Assembly: GCA_027056155.1 (NCBI GenBank) | Contig: JALULR010000213.1 | Span: 1 to 6,692, forward strand | Source of the DNA: DHVE2 group archaeon | GTDB taxonomy: Archaea > Thermoplasmatota > Thermoplasmata > Thermoplasmatales > Aciduliprofundaceae | Direction: 5' to 3' | DNA: 6,692 nt | In this document: in pieces, positions 1 to 6,495 of the stretch | Layout: the number at the start of each line of letters is the position of its first letter | Numbering within the stretch: position 1 is the stretch's first letter | Notes under the pieces: generated by a model | The model's input: only the letters and a program-made list of their open reading frames with translations | Database searches by the model: none | What the model was told of the DNA's origin: nothing | Made by a program: the position numbers and the translations under genes

Positions 1-2
1 AG

Positions 3-2975
3 ATAGTATGGACGCCGATGTTTGCGTCGAAGGCGAGGCATGTGAGGGTAGTAGTAGACCCGCAGAACGAGGTAAAAGAGATAAGTGCGGCGGGGCTAGG
101 AGAGGTGCTAGGATTTAACAACGAAGCGATAAAGACCGTGACAGTGTGGTATTTCTGGGACAACATGGAGCACGGCGCGGAGAACTGGGAGCACGATGCA
201 ACGCTGGTGAACATCAACGGCGAGACTCCGCTTGATTTCCTCGCGAGAAAGGATGTCAGCACCAACGTCGCTGGCGACTGGGACTGGGCAAATAGTGCCC
301 TAATAGATAGCAGTTATCACTACACGCGTGGCCGTGCTATTGAGGGAAATGGCATATACCTCACAAATAGCTCTAAAGTTTTGCAATATACACATGGTGC
401 GGCGCATTCTAAACCAGCAGCGTACTGGCTTCCAGAAGTGCCCAGTGGGGGAGGAGGAAGTGCAGATATAGTGATAGTATTTGATACTACTGGAAGCATG
501 CAAAGTGCGATAGATAACACAAAAAATAATCTGATGACAAAGATTGTGCCAAAAGTGGAGAGCGTTAGCAAAGATGTTCGGTGGGCACTCATAGATATGA
601 GGGATTATCCTGATTATCCCTATGGGTGGAGTAGTGACTGGGCATATAAGGTACGTGTTCCATTTACATATGATGTAAATCAGCTAAAAAATGGAGTAAA
701 TCAGATGTCTGCAGGTGGTGGTGCTGACCTACCAGAGGCATATCTCTCCGCGTTAATGGGTGGTGTAGTATATAGGCAAGTAGATACTGCAGATCATTAT
801 CATGGAGGTACTGGACATTCTATCGGCAACTGGAGATCTGGAGCGGTTAAAATAGTAATATTAATAGGTGATGCACCGCCTCATGACCCGTATTATGGAG
901 ATGGTTATGATACACATGAGGACTATCATTCAGACTGGAGATGGATTACCAATGATACTGGAGCGAGTAATAATGTAGGTTGGCAATTAATGCGGCAGAA
1001 TATCCATATAGGTTTGATGGCCGTGCACAGTAGTGGAGAGGATAATCCCTATGATAGAAATGCATACAAAGCGATGGCAGATTATACCGGCGGCAATTAC
1101 TCAGACGGTAATCCTGACCAAGTGGCAGATAACATTGCGAACATGATAGTTTCCTTCATGCATGCTGGCGGCATAAGGGCTCATAGGCCGATAGACCCGT
1201 ATTCTCATAATGGTAATCCTGCGCAGAATTTGGCCAATATGCAAGATGCGCGGGCTAGCACATATTCTATAAAATACGAGCGTTATCGTATGTTAGTAAC
1301 GCCTCCTGTGCGGGTGGGCACGCCATTTCTCTCGTTTTGGAACTATGCATCTGGAAATTATCCAACTGATACTCCGGATCATGTCGTAGTGATAGATTAT
1401 AAACATAATTATTACTGGTTGTATGACTCCTCAGGTACTGTACGTTATCATGGAAACTTTGTACTTATGAATAACAATAGTGATGTTAGAAATTATCTGC
1501 GGCAAGCACCGGTTACATATATAATAAATCACAATCCAAGTAAGAGTGTCTGGTTAAGAATAAAGGATAATTTTGAAGATAAGGATGCATGGAGAATATT
1601 CCATTTGCCTGCAGTATCTAATGCGGTGGCTGATTATCTTATTGCGTGGGAGGACTTGTGGGGAACTACTAGCCATATAGATGCAAACGGTGATGAATGG
1701 GTGCGTGTAACATTTCTAAGAGATAATACTATACGTGTGGTGCCGTATATTGCGCATGGTGGCTACGCACATGCGTTTTTCATAGGTTCGAAGTTGGCGT
1801 ATTATAAGCCCCATGGTGATACATGGGCAGATAGCAATGGGGATGGTATAGCGCATACGAACGAGCTGAAATACCATTATAATTACTATGAGATACACGA
1901 CATCTCCAAAGTTAGTTCAAACGCACCGATAAAGTACTTTCCGTTATATCTAAGAAAAGCACAGGGGGCCATACTATCTTTCTGGACAAGGTACTGGCTT
2001 ACAGAGGGTACAAATGGTGGATTTATGTATGTATGGGGCTCCACAGATGGAGTTAATTGGAAATGGGATTCTCAGCACATAGTGTATATCCACCCCATGC
2101 AGCCATATACTGGAAACCTAATGTTTAGTGGAGTGCAAGATGATTCAAGTATGTGGAAAGATAGAACCGGAGCCTTACCCTACTGGTGCTTTAACGGTCG
2201 CAGTGGAGGAGGTACATTCACATGGCGCCATATTACGGCGGATTTATCGCAGTATATCACAGGATTTAAAGAGATAAGAATTGTGTTTGTAATGGCACAG
2301 TATGGCGGTATGTCTAAAAATCATGGCTGGCACCCAGAGATGGGCTGGTACATAGATGATGTGAAAGTGAGTGTTATTGGTGATGATATATACGACCTAT
2401 GGCGCTTAGCAAATCTCACAAAGGAGCATGACTCTCTAGGTGCGCATTCTGGAACTCATGCATGGGTTTTCAACGATACAACTAATCATGGCAACTTGCC
2501 AGAAGGCATAGATTCTTCGCTTATTACCAAGCAGATAGACCTTAGCTCTGCAAGAAGTGCTACACTTGAGTTTTGGACAAGGTTTAATTTAGACCCATCT
2601 GCAGGGCTTCCACCAGCTACATTTAGAGTAGATGTTAGCAATGATAATGGTGTGTCTTGGAGCACTATAACTTACGGTGTGCGCATTGGATGGGGCTCTA
2701 GTGGTCATGGTAGCTATGCTGGAAAATCTGATACAGGTACAACTAGTAGTTATGCTTGGGTTTCATCGAGCACATTGCTTAGAATAAACTGCGATTTAAG
2801 CGGCTGGGCTGGGCAATCAATCTTGCTTAGATTTAGGGTAGTTACTAATGCCACCTCGCCGAATACTTGGGACCCTAATCATGCAAGTGACCCACATGGA
2901 ATATACTTAGATGATGTGTTTGTATATGGAGAGAGTTATGCACAAGAGATACCCACTAAGTTTATCTGGAAATAG
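3..2975 (+). CDS. Large secreted VWA / MAM-like multidomain surface protein (5'-truncated)
   Basis: Probable extracellular adhesion or binding protein; its ligand is unknown. The frame is open to the left edge, and the first Met (position 18) has no signal peptide, so the true start lies outside the window. Residues below count from that Met. Residues 1-45 resemble the end of a CARDB domain (VVVDPQNEV, then a later NN). Residues 50-137 look like the first half of a MAM/jelly-roll domain (DNMEHGAENW). Residues 148-392 are a VWA domain: DTTGSM 156-161 as MIDAS motif 1, GGGADLPEAY ending at 242, and IGDAPPHD with D285, the hemicentin-like pattern. LVTPPV (426-431) and FLSFW (437-441) look like the resumed jelly-roll. 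D605-E616 fits an EF-hand calcium loop (D, N, D, G, I, E at 1, 3, 5, 6, 7, 12). Two more MAM-like domains carry SFWTR 654 with GWYIDD 776, and EFWTRF 851 with GIYLDD 961. The end (EIPTKFIWK) has no membrane anchor. VWA is certain; MAM-like assignments are inferred from motifs. Confidence 0.85.
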   Translation: MVWTPMFASKARHVRVVVDPQNEVKEISAAGLGEVLGFNNEAIKTVTVWYFWDNMEHGAENWEHDATLVNINGETPLDFLARKDVSTNVAGDWDWANSALIDSSYHYTRGRAIEGNGIYLTNSSKVLQYTHGAAHSKPAAYWLPEVPSGGGGSADIVIVFDTTGSMQSAIDNTKNNLMTKIVPKVESVSKDVRWALIDMRDYPDYPYGWSSDWAYKVRVPFTYDVNQLKNGVNQMSAGGGADLPEAYLSALMGGVVYRQVDTADHYHGGTGHSIGNWRSGAVKIVILIGDAPPHDPYYGDGYDTHEDYHSDWRWITNDTGASNNVGWQLMRQNIHIGLMAVHSSGEDNPYDRNAYKAMADYTGGNYSDGNPDQVADNIANMIVSFMHAGGIRAHRPIDPYSHNGNPAQNLANMQDARASTYSIKYERYRMLVTPPVRVGTPFLSFWNYASGNYPTDTPDHVVVIDYKHNYYWLYDSSGTVRYHGNFVLMNNNSDVRNYLRQAPVTYIINHNPSKSVWLRIKDNFEDKDAWRIFHLPAVSNAVADYLIAWEDLWGTTSHIDANGDEWVRVTFLRDNTIRVVPYIAHGGYAHAFFIGSKLAYYKPHGDTWADSNGDGIAHTNELKYHYNYYEIHDISKVSSNAPIKYFPLYLRKAQGAILSFWTRYWLTEGTNGGFMYVWGSTDGVNWKWDSQHIVYIHPMQPYTGNLMFSGVQDDSSMWKDRTGALPYWCFNGRSGGGTFTWRHITADLSQYITGFKEIRIVFVMAQYGGMSKNHGWHPEMGWYIDDVKVSVIGDDIYDLWRLANLTKEHDSLGAHSGTHAWVFNDTTNHGNLPEGIDSSLITKQIDLSSARSATLEFWTRFNLDPSAGLPPATFRVDVSNDNGVSWSTITYGVRIGWGSSGHGSYAGKSDTGTTSSYAWVSSSTLLRINCDLSGWAGQSILLRFRVVTNATSPNTWDPNHASDPHGIYLDDVFVYGESYAQEIPTKFIWK

Positions 2976-2984
2976 CATTAACTC

Positions 2985-3002
2985 TATTTTATTTTTTATT
3001 TT
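2985..3002 (+). terminator. T-rich archaeal terminator after the VWA gene
   Basis: Ten bases after the TAG stop the + strand has clustered T runs (TTTT, TTTTTT, TTTT separated by single A residues). This matches the oligo-T signals that end archaeal transcripts without a hairpin. It separates the VWA gene from the FtsZ-like gene, which has its own promoter just downstream. Confidence 0.55.
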
Positions 3003-3004
3003 CT

Positions 3005-3019
3005 GAAAACCTTTAATTA
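3005..3019 (+). promoter_or_regulatory. BRE/TATA-type promoter of the FtsZ-like gene
   Basis: A purine/A-rich BRE-like stretch (GAAAACC) is followed by TTTAATTA at 3012-3019. Its centre is about 25 nt before the GTG at 3040, the usual archaeal TATA-to-start-site distance. The transcript would therefore begin at or next to the start codon, and no Shine-Dalgarno sequence is present, which supports a leaderless mRNA. The start site is inferred from spacing only. Confidence 0.55.
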
Positions 3020-3039
3020 GTCCAATTGTATAATCGCTT

Positions 3040-3816
3040 GTGGTGAATCTAGCTGTACTTGGCTGTGGTGGTGCGGGCATAAAGTTTTTAAGCGAGATTG
3101 AGTGTAATTCAAATATTCATTGTATTGGCATAAATGATGTTTCGGGAGATATTAGAGTTAGTCGTGATAAAGCGATGATGGTTGATAGCATCCACGGAGC
3201 TATGGCGTTTGAACTCTATCCATGGCTTGAAAATATCGCTGCTGAGCGCATTGTGGTTCTAGCTGGATTAGGTGGCGTTATCGGGACAAGCATTGCAAAG
3301 CTAATAGGTGCTGTGTTAGGAAAAAAGCATGAATTATATGGCATATTTGCAGAGCCATTTAGCTTCGAGTCTCCTGAGCGCGGACAGCGTTGTAATGAAG
3401 CGAAGCACGTTATAAATACAACATATCGCGCGGTGATTTATTTACCTAATGACCCTATTGTCAAATATTATCCTAATTTATCTATGGCAGAATCTATGAA
3501 GATACACGGGGTTGTGATGCGACATCTTATACATGATTTTGAGCACATGGTGAATCACGCTTTGCAGTTTGGTTTACGAGGCGAGCTAGGGGTGGGAATT
3601 GGATTTGGAGTCGGCCGTGATAGAATACGTCTTGCAATAGAAGATGCAATAGACTCACCGTGGCATAAGGGCAGTAAAAGATATACTTTGTTTAGTGGTA
3701 ATTTGGAGCGTGAAGATATTGCGGTTGTAGCGAGAGCTTATGATTTTGAATATTGGGACTTTGTACGTACTAATGAATATGGTGAACAAGTAAAAGTAAC
3801 GATTTTAAGTAAATAA
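3040..3816 (+). CDS. Divergent compact FtsZ/tubulin-superfamily protein lacking the T7 loop
   Basis: 258 aa, cytoplasmic, with no signal or membrane segment. FtsZ landmarks appear in order. GCGGAG (residues 8-13) matches loop T1 (usually GVGGAG). AGLGGVIGTS (75-84) matches the tubulin signature (usually GGGTGTG) but is altered. PFSFE (106-110) plus following Arg residues matches FtsZ PFxFEG..R. LPNDPI (135-140) matches IPND of loop T6. GELGVGIGFGVGRDR (181-195) and AIDSP match the strand and helix after T7, and VKVTILSK ends the C-terminal sheet. Between LPND and GELG there are about 46 residues where FtsZ has about 60; the NxDxxD-bearing T7 loop, which supplies GTPase activity in trans, is missing. 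The FtsA/SepF-binding tail is absent too. It may bind nucleotide without normal polymer-driven hydrolysis. Start is GTG at 3040, with a second GTG at 3043. It is an FtsZ paralogue, not the main division FtsZ; its role is unknown. Confidence 0.8.
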   Translation: MVNLAVLGCGGAGIKFLSEIECNSNIHCIGINDVSGDIRVSRDKAMMVDSIHGAMAFELYPWLENIAAERIVVLAGLGGVIGTSIAKLIGAVLGKKHELYGIFAEPFSFESPERGQRCNEAKHVINTTYRAVIYLPNDPIVKYYPNLSMAESMKIHGVVMRHLIHDFEHMVNHALQFGLRGELGVGIGFGVGRDRIRLAIEDAIDSPWHKGSKRYTLFSGNLEREDIAVVARAYDFEYWDFVRTNEYGEQVKVTILSK

Positions 3817-3831
3817 TATAAAAAGTAAGAA

Positions 3832-4380
3832 TTATAATTTTTTTCTCACCATTAACATTGCGCTCATAATAATAACTACTATCATAATCGACCCAGGAGA
3901 TAATTCCGGCACGGTTGTTGAATGAGTGAGTGGATAGTAATCCTCGGCATCTGCAGAGCCATCTATTTTGTAATGCCAGTCTATAATACCATATGGAGGA
4001 TTCTGATCATTCGTATTGTTGTTGTTAGCCCAGTCAGCCCAGTAGTTACCGTATCCATGCGGCGAACCAGATGTGTTCCAGTAATTATTTGTTCCAGAGT
4101 CAGCAGCTTGCACATGATTTGAATTGTAGGTGTTAGTTGCTCCGTTGTTGAGGATGAATGTGTTGTTATATATCTTGTTGTACTGCCCAGATGAGCCAAT
4201 GGAAATTCCGTAGCCAGTGTTGTTGTAGAACGAGTTGTTGTATATATTCGCATATTTTGTGTTCCGCACAATATATATCCCTTCTTTATTGTATGAAAAG
4301 TTGTTGTAATTTACTGTGGTGTATTTAACCTCTTTTGTAGAGTAAGGATATATAGAGACCATCTTCTGCATTACCTGCAA
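3832..4380 (-). CDS. C-terminal part of a frameshifted NosD-like beta-helix surface protein
   Basis: 182 aa continuing the upstream beta-helix gene in a different frame. Its nominal Met is internal to the preceding gene, has no Shine-Dalgarno sequence, and the first 10 residues are out-of-frame readthrough. Real homologous sequence starts near Tyr11. Residues 20-80 carry beta-helix (PbH1) rungs with Asn ladders and GIYI/GISI turns. Residues 95-151 carry the usual NosD-family ending: NYW, GNYWADW (111-117), a D/N-rich stretch and DYYPL (147-151). The C-terminus has VPEL (157-160), a hydrophobic segment (about 164-177) and the basic tail RKKL. This resembles PEF-CTERM sorting signals processed by archaeosortases, with Leu in place of Phe. 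The protein would be exported and surface anchored. Many N-x-S/T sequons suggest glycosylation. Convergent with the FtsZ-like gene, stop to stop 15 bp apart. Confidence 0.7.
   Translation of the reverse strand: MQVMQKMVSIYPYSTKEVKYTTVNYNNFSYNKEGIYIVRNTKYANIYNNSFYNNTGYGISIGSSGQYNKIYNNTFILNNGATNTYNSNHVQAADSGTNNYWNTSGSPHGYGNYWADWANNNNTNDQNPPYGIIDWHYKIDGSADAEDYYPLTHSTTVPELSPGSIMIVVIIMSAMLMVRKKL
3838..3844 (+). terminator. T-tract terminator in the convergent junction
   Basis: A run of seven T residues lies 21 bases after the TAA of the FtsZ-like gene. It falls inside the last codons of the convergent beta-helix gene. In the opposite direction, just past that gene's stop, the minus strand is also T-rich (CTTTTTATATTATTTA), so the 15-bp gap probably ends transcription both ways. 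Confidence 0.4.
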
Positions 4381-5281
4381 ATGTATTGTGCTCTATGCTT
4401 GTGTTTGTAACCGTGGAGTATGTATATATTCCATTTTGTGAGTTGTTGTGTATGTTATTATTATTTATGTTTGTATTATTTGCCGTAGAAATCCATATTC
4501 CATCGGTGTTATTGAATATCTCATTGTCTGATATTTCGTTATCCTCTATATCGCCTGTGTTTATTCCGCTGATGTATATACCGTAGTCATGAGTGAACAT
4601 TATTTTGTTGTCCTGCATTGTGTGGTGTTTGTTTGCACCAACTAGGGAAATTCCTTTGTTTATGCCGTTTTGATATATGTCGTTGTGGTATATTCCGCAT
4701 GTGAATGAGCTGTACATTGATATGCCCCCTTTGTTATATGATACGTTGTTTCCCCGTATATATATGTTATGTGTATTGTAAGCGTATATTCCATAATATG
4801 CGTTATCATCTATTATGCTGAACATTATTCCATTTTGGCTTCCTCCTTGAATATACATGCCATAATTATTGTTGGTTAAGTTGCTATTATGGACGTATAC
4901 ATTCTGCGTGTTATATAGCTGCACACCACCTCCATGATAGTAAATTCCTGAGTTAGATGTAGCATTGAAGACATTTACATTTATTATATTCACATACAAA
5001 GTAGTGTTTCCAAGGTATATTCCCCTCCCTCCACCATGGGAATCGATTTCATAATTTTCTATTATATATGGGTTGTTTTCTGTGCCGTTTCCGTTCCAAT
5101 GTTCGCTTATTGCCATGTTTTGCAGCTCAGAATTGCTGTTTATTTCTATTATTTGGTGGGTAACATACGCTCTTACATTTTTACTATTCACTTTTTCCGA
5201 TGTAGCGCTCGCAGACATGGAAATAGCTACTATCAAAAACACAATCATACTCCAAACCAGAACGCTTTGTTTTTTATTCAT
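4325..5281 (-). CDS. N-terminal part of a secreted NosD-like beta-helix (PbH1) protein, frameshifted
   Basis: 318 aa as read; about the last six residues are out of frame. Residues 1-26 form a signal peptide: basic MNKK, a hydrophobic core (VLVWSMIVFLIVAI) and a likely cut after SASA. Residues 60-80 hold a motif common before archaeal NosD-type helices (HWNGNGTENNPYIIENYEI). From about residue 86 roughly ten right-handed beta-helix turns follow, each about 22-24 residues, with recurring GIY/GMY/GIW strands and N-x-N/NN ladders. The composition is rich in Asn, Tyr and Gly and has many N-glycosylation sequons. The protein likely lies outside the cell as a carbohydrate-binding or structural surface protein. 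NosD, the copper-related namesake, is only a fold relative and no metal role is implied. The ATG is chosen for the signal peptide and a strong Shine-Dalgarno sequence. Divergently placed from the RAM-truA operon. Confidence 0.8.
   Translation of the reverse strand: MNKKQSVLVWSMIVFLIVAISMSASATSEKVNSKNVRAYVTHQIIEINSNSELQNMAISEHWNGNGTENNPYIIENYEIDSHGGGRGIYLGNTTLYVNIINVNVFNATSNSGIYYHGGGVQLYNTQNVYVHNSNLTNNNYGMYIQGGSQNGIMFSIIDDNAYYGIYAYNTHNIYIRGNNVSYNKGGISMYSSFTCGIYHNDIYQNGINKGISLVGANKHHTMQDNKIMFTHDYGIYISGINTGDIEDNEISDNEIFNNTDGIWISTANNTNINNNNIHNNSQNGIYTYSTVTNTSIEHNTFAGNAEDGLYISLLYKRG
4348..4354 (-). other. Frameshift site at a short TA repeat in the beta-helix gene
   Basis: The 5' part reads DGLYIS and then loses the family pattern, ending at a TAA (4325-4327). 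The downstream frame resumes with YPYSTKEVKY and further beta-helix rungs. The frames differ by +1 nt. Adding one TA unit to the TATATAT tract here (minus strand) restores DGLYIYPYST and one protein of about 483 aa. This fits loss of a dinucleotide by slippage. A sequencing indel or programmed shift is also possible. Confidence 0.7.
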
Positions 5282-5287
5282 AATCTT

Positions 5288-5294
5288 GCCTCCT
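5288..5294 (-). promoter_or_regulatory. Strong Shine-Dalgarno for the beta-helix gene
   Basis: On the minus strand AGGAGGC ends six bases before the ATG at 5281. It fixes this start and shows that the mRNA has a leader, unlike the FtsZ-like and RAM-domain genes. Confidence 0.75.
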
Positions 5295-5340
5295 ATTTCC
5301 TAATCTCTTTATTTGGATATAAGTTTTTTGCAATTCTAAG

Positions 5341-5350
5341 TTATAAATAA
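5341..5350 (-). promoter_or_regulatory. Likely TATA box of the beta-helix gene
   Basis: On the minus strand TTATTTATAA lies so that a start site about 26 nt downstream would fall near 5319. That gives a leader of about 38 nt containing the Shine-Dalgarno sequence. A second candidate (ACTTATATCC, 5314-5323) would start transcription on top of the Shine-Dalgarno sequence and is less likely. Confidence 0.4.
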
Positions 5351-5436
5351 GTTTGTATTAAAAGTATTATTCAGAAAATAACAATATTTATATTTTCATT
5401 ATGAGGTGTAATTTGAAGCGCCTATTTATGTCGTTA

Positions 5437-5457
5437 AGTTTATATAGTTTGTAAACT
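5437..5457 (+). promoter_or_regulatory. TATA box of the RAM-truA operon with overlapping inverted repeat
   Basis: TTTATATA (5439-5446) is centred about 26 nt before the ATG at 5469, so the transcript is probably leaderless; no Shine-Dalgarno sequence precedes that ATG. A 6-bp inverted repeat, AGTTTA (5437-5442) and TAAACT (5452-5457) with a 9-base spacer, overlaps the box. It could be an operator, or a chance match in AT-rich DNA. Confidence 0.5.
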
Positions 5458-5468
5458 GATGGCTAACT

Positions 5469-5708
5469 ATGAAGGGTATTGGATTTGTACTTGTTAAATG
5501 TGAAAAGGAGGCAATAAAGGCGGTGTACAACGAAATTACCAAGTTATCAAATGTGGAGTATGTATATGGGGTTAACGGAGAGTACGATATACTTGTGAAA
5601 TTAGTGACCGAATCGCCAAGTGACGTGCCTCGTGTGGTGCTGAAGCTTAGAAAGATTCATGGTGTGAGGGCAACAAAGACACTTACTGTGGTAAATTTGG
5701 AGGCATAG
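5469..5708 (+). CDS. Stand-alone Lrp/AsnC effector (RAM) domain protein
   Basis: 79 aa. The whole protein is one alpha-beta ligand-binding RAM fold: an N-terminal strand (GIGFVLVK, 3-10), a helix, VEYVYGVNGEYDILVKL (29-45) with the family GEYD turn (37-40), a second helix, and a closing strand (TKTLTVV). There is no helix-turn-helix, so it cannot bind DNA as full Lrp does (about 150 aa). Such single-domain proteins form oligomers that bind amino acids or other small ligands, or partner with full-length Lrp proteins. First gene of a two-gene operon; its TAG overlaps the truA GTG by one base. The ATG is favoured by the TATA spacing. Ligand and partner are unknown, and its tie to tRNA modification is only contextual. 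Confidence 0.85.
   Translation: MKGIGFVLVKCEKEAIKAVYNEITKLSNVEYVYGVNGEYDILVKLVTESPSDVPRVVLKLRKIHGVRATKTLTVVNLEA
5699..5703 (+). promoter_or_regulatory. Shine-Dalgarno of truA inside the RAM gene
   Basis: GGAGG in the last codons of the RAM-domain gene ends four bases before the GTG at 5708. With the TAGTG stop/start overlap, it points to reinitiation or coupled translation of truA and supports the GTG start. Confidence 0.65.
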
Positions 5709-6475
5709 TGTTGCTCTTAAAATTTGCCTACGATGGTACAAAGTATTATGGATTTCAAAGGCAGCCTTCTGTGCCTACGGTTGAAGGTAAGATTATAGAT
5801 GTGCTTAAAAGTAGTAATATAGCCACTACAATTAAGAGCGCATCACGCACTGATAGGGGAGTAAGTGCACTGGGCAATGTGATACTTGTGGATAGCGAAG
5901 AGGCGCCGAATAAAGTTATAGGTATTCTTAATTCAAAATTAAAGCATATTTACTTTCATTCGTATTCTGAGCGAGACATAAATCCGAGGCATGCAAAAAT
6001 GCGTTGGTATCGTTATCATCTTCCTGATATGGGATATGATATTGATATACTAAGAGAAGCAGCAACACTATTTGTGGGTGAGCATGATTTTAAAAATTTC
6101 ACAAAGGTGCGTTCGAATACTACCCTAACAATTGATGCTATTGAAGTTACCAAAAAGAGTGATTACTTCATTATCGATTTTTTCGCGCAGTACTACCTTT
6201 GGAATCTTATACGTCGTATTGTTGGTGCGATAACCGCTTATGCTTCGGGCACATGTTTTGGGAAGGAGATATTCAGCGAGCCCAGAAACTTTGCTATTGC
6301 ACCGCCAGAGCCGCTAATACTCATGGATGTAGATTACGGATTTGAATTTAAGAAGATTAGAGAATCACGCAGGTTTAAAATGACCATGTATCGTGAATTT
6401 TCAAAGTCTTTAATTTATATGTATCTTTTCAAGGGCTCTGCGGTGTTTAGTCCTGAAATTATTTCCCAGTATTAG
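5708..6475 (+). CDS. truA: tRNA pseudouridine(38-40) synthase TruA
   Basis: Converts uridine to pseudouridine at positions 38-40 in the anticodon arm of tRNAs, in the cytoplasm. 255 aa, about full length for the archaeal family. The N-terminus has the TruA start pattern (FAYDGTKYYGFQRQP, 6-20). SRTDRGVSA (46-54) contains the catalytic Asp49. The C-terminal half has HDFKNF (126-131) and the conserved LWNLIRRIVGAI segment that lines the active site. Start is GTG at 5708, supported by GGAGG and by the one-base overlap with the RAM-domain gene, so the two are one operon. The last 60 residues look less conserved and lack a clear landmark. A transposase fragment ends 20 bp downstream on the other strand. 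Confidence 0.93.
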   Translation: MLLLKFAYDGTKYYGFQRQPSVPTVEGKIIDVLKSSNIATTIKSASRTDRGVSALGNVILVDSEEAPNKVIGILNSKLKHIYFHSYSERDINPRHAKMRWYRYHLPDMGYDIDILREAATLFVGEHDFKNFTKVRSNTTLTIDAIEVTKKSDYFIIDFFAQYYLWNLIRRIVGAITAYASGTCFGKEIFSEPRNFAIAPPEPLILMDVDYGFEFKKIRESRRFKMTMYREFSKSLIYMYLFKGSAVFSPEIISQY

Positions 6476-6495
6476 AGATTTGCTTTTCATATTTC

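Noticed and set aside
300..592. Minus-strand open frames of 67 and 90 aa inside the VWA gene
   Set aside because: Antisense shadows of a clearly coding VWA region, with no start signals.
3981..4271. Minus-strand open frame of 96 aa rich in Thr
   Set aside because: Overlaps the beta-helix 3' part in another frame. Its Thr-rich low-complexity reading is what AAC/AAT-rich codons give when shifted, and it has no start signal.
4386..5000. Repeated TGTTGTTGTTATA-like pattern that could suggest a DNA repeat array
   Set aside because: It is the reverse complement of Asn/Tyr codons in beta-helix rungs. Unit length and sequence vary, so this is a protein repeat, not CRISPR or a tandem DNA array.
5036..5350. 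Plus-strand open frames of 104 and 76 aa opposite the beta-helix start
   Set aside because: Antisense to the signal peptide and first helix turns; no promoter or Shine-Dalgarno sequence and no recognisable domain.
5401..5454. Short plus-strand frame of 17 codons starting at ATG 5401
   Set aside because: Runs through the TATA box of the RAM-truA operon, has no Shine-Dalgarno sequence and no recognisable product.
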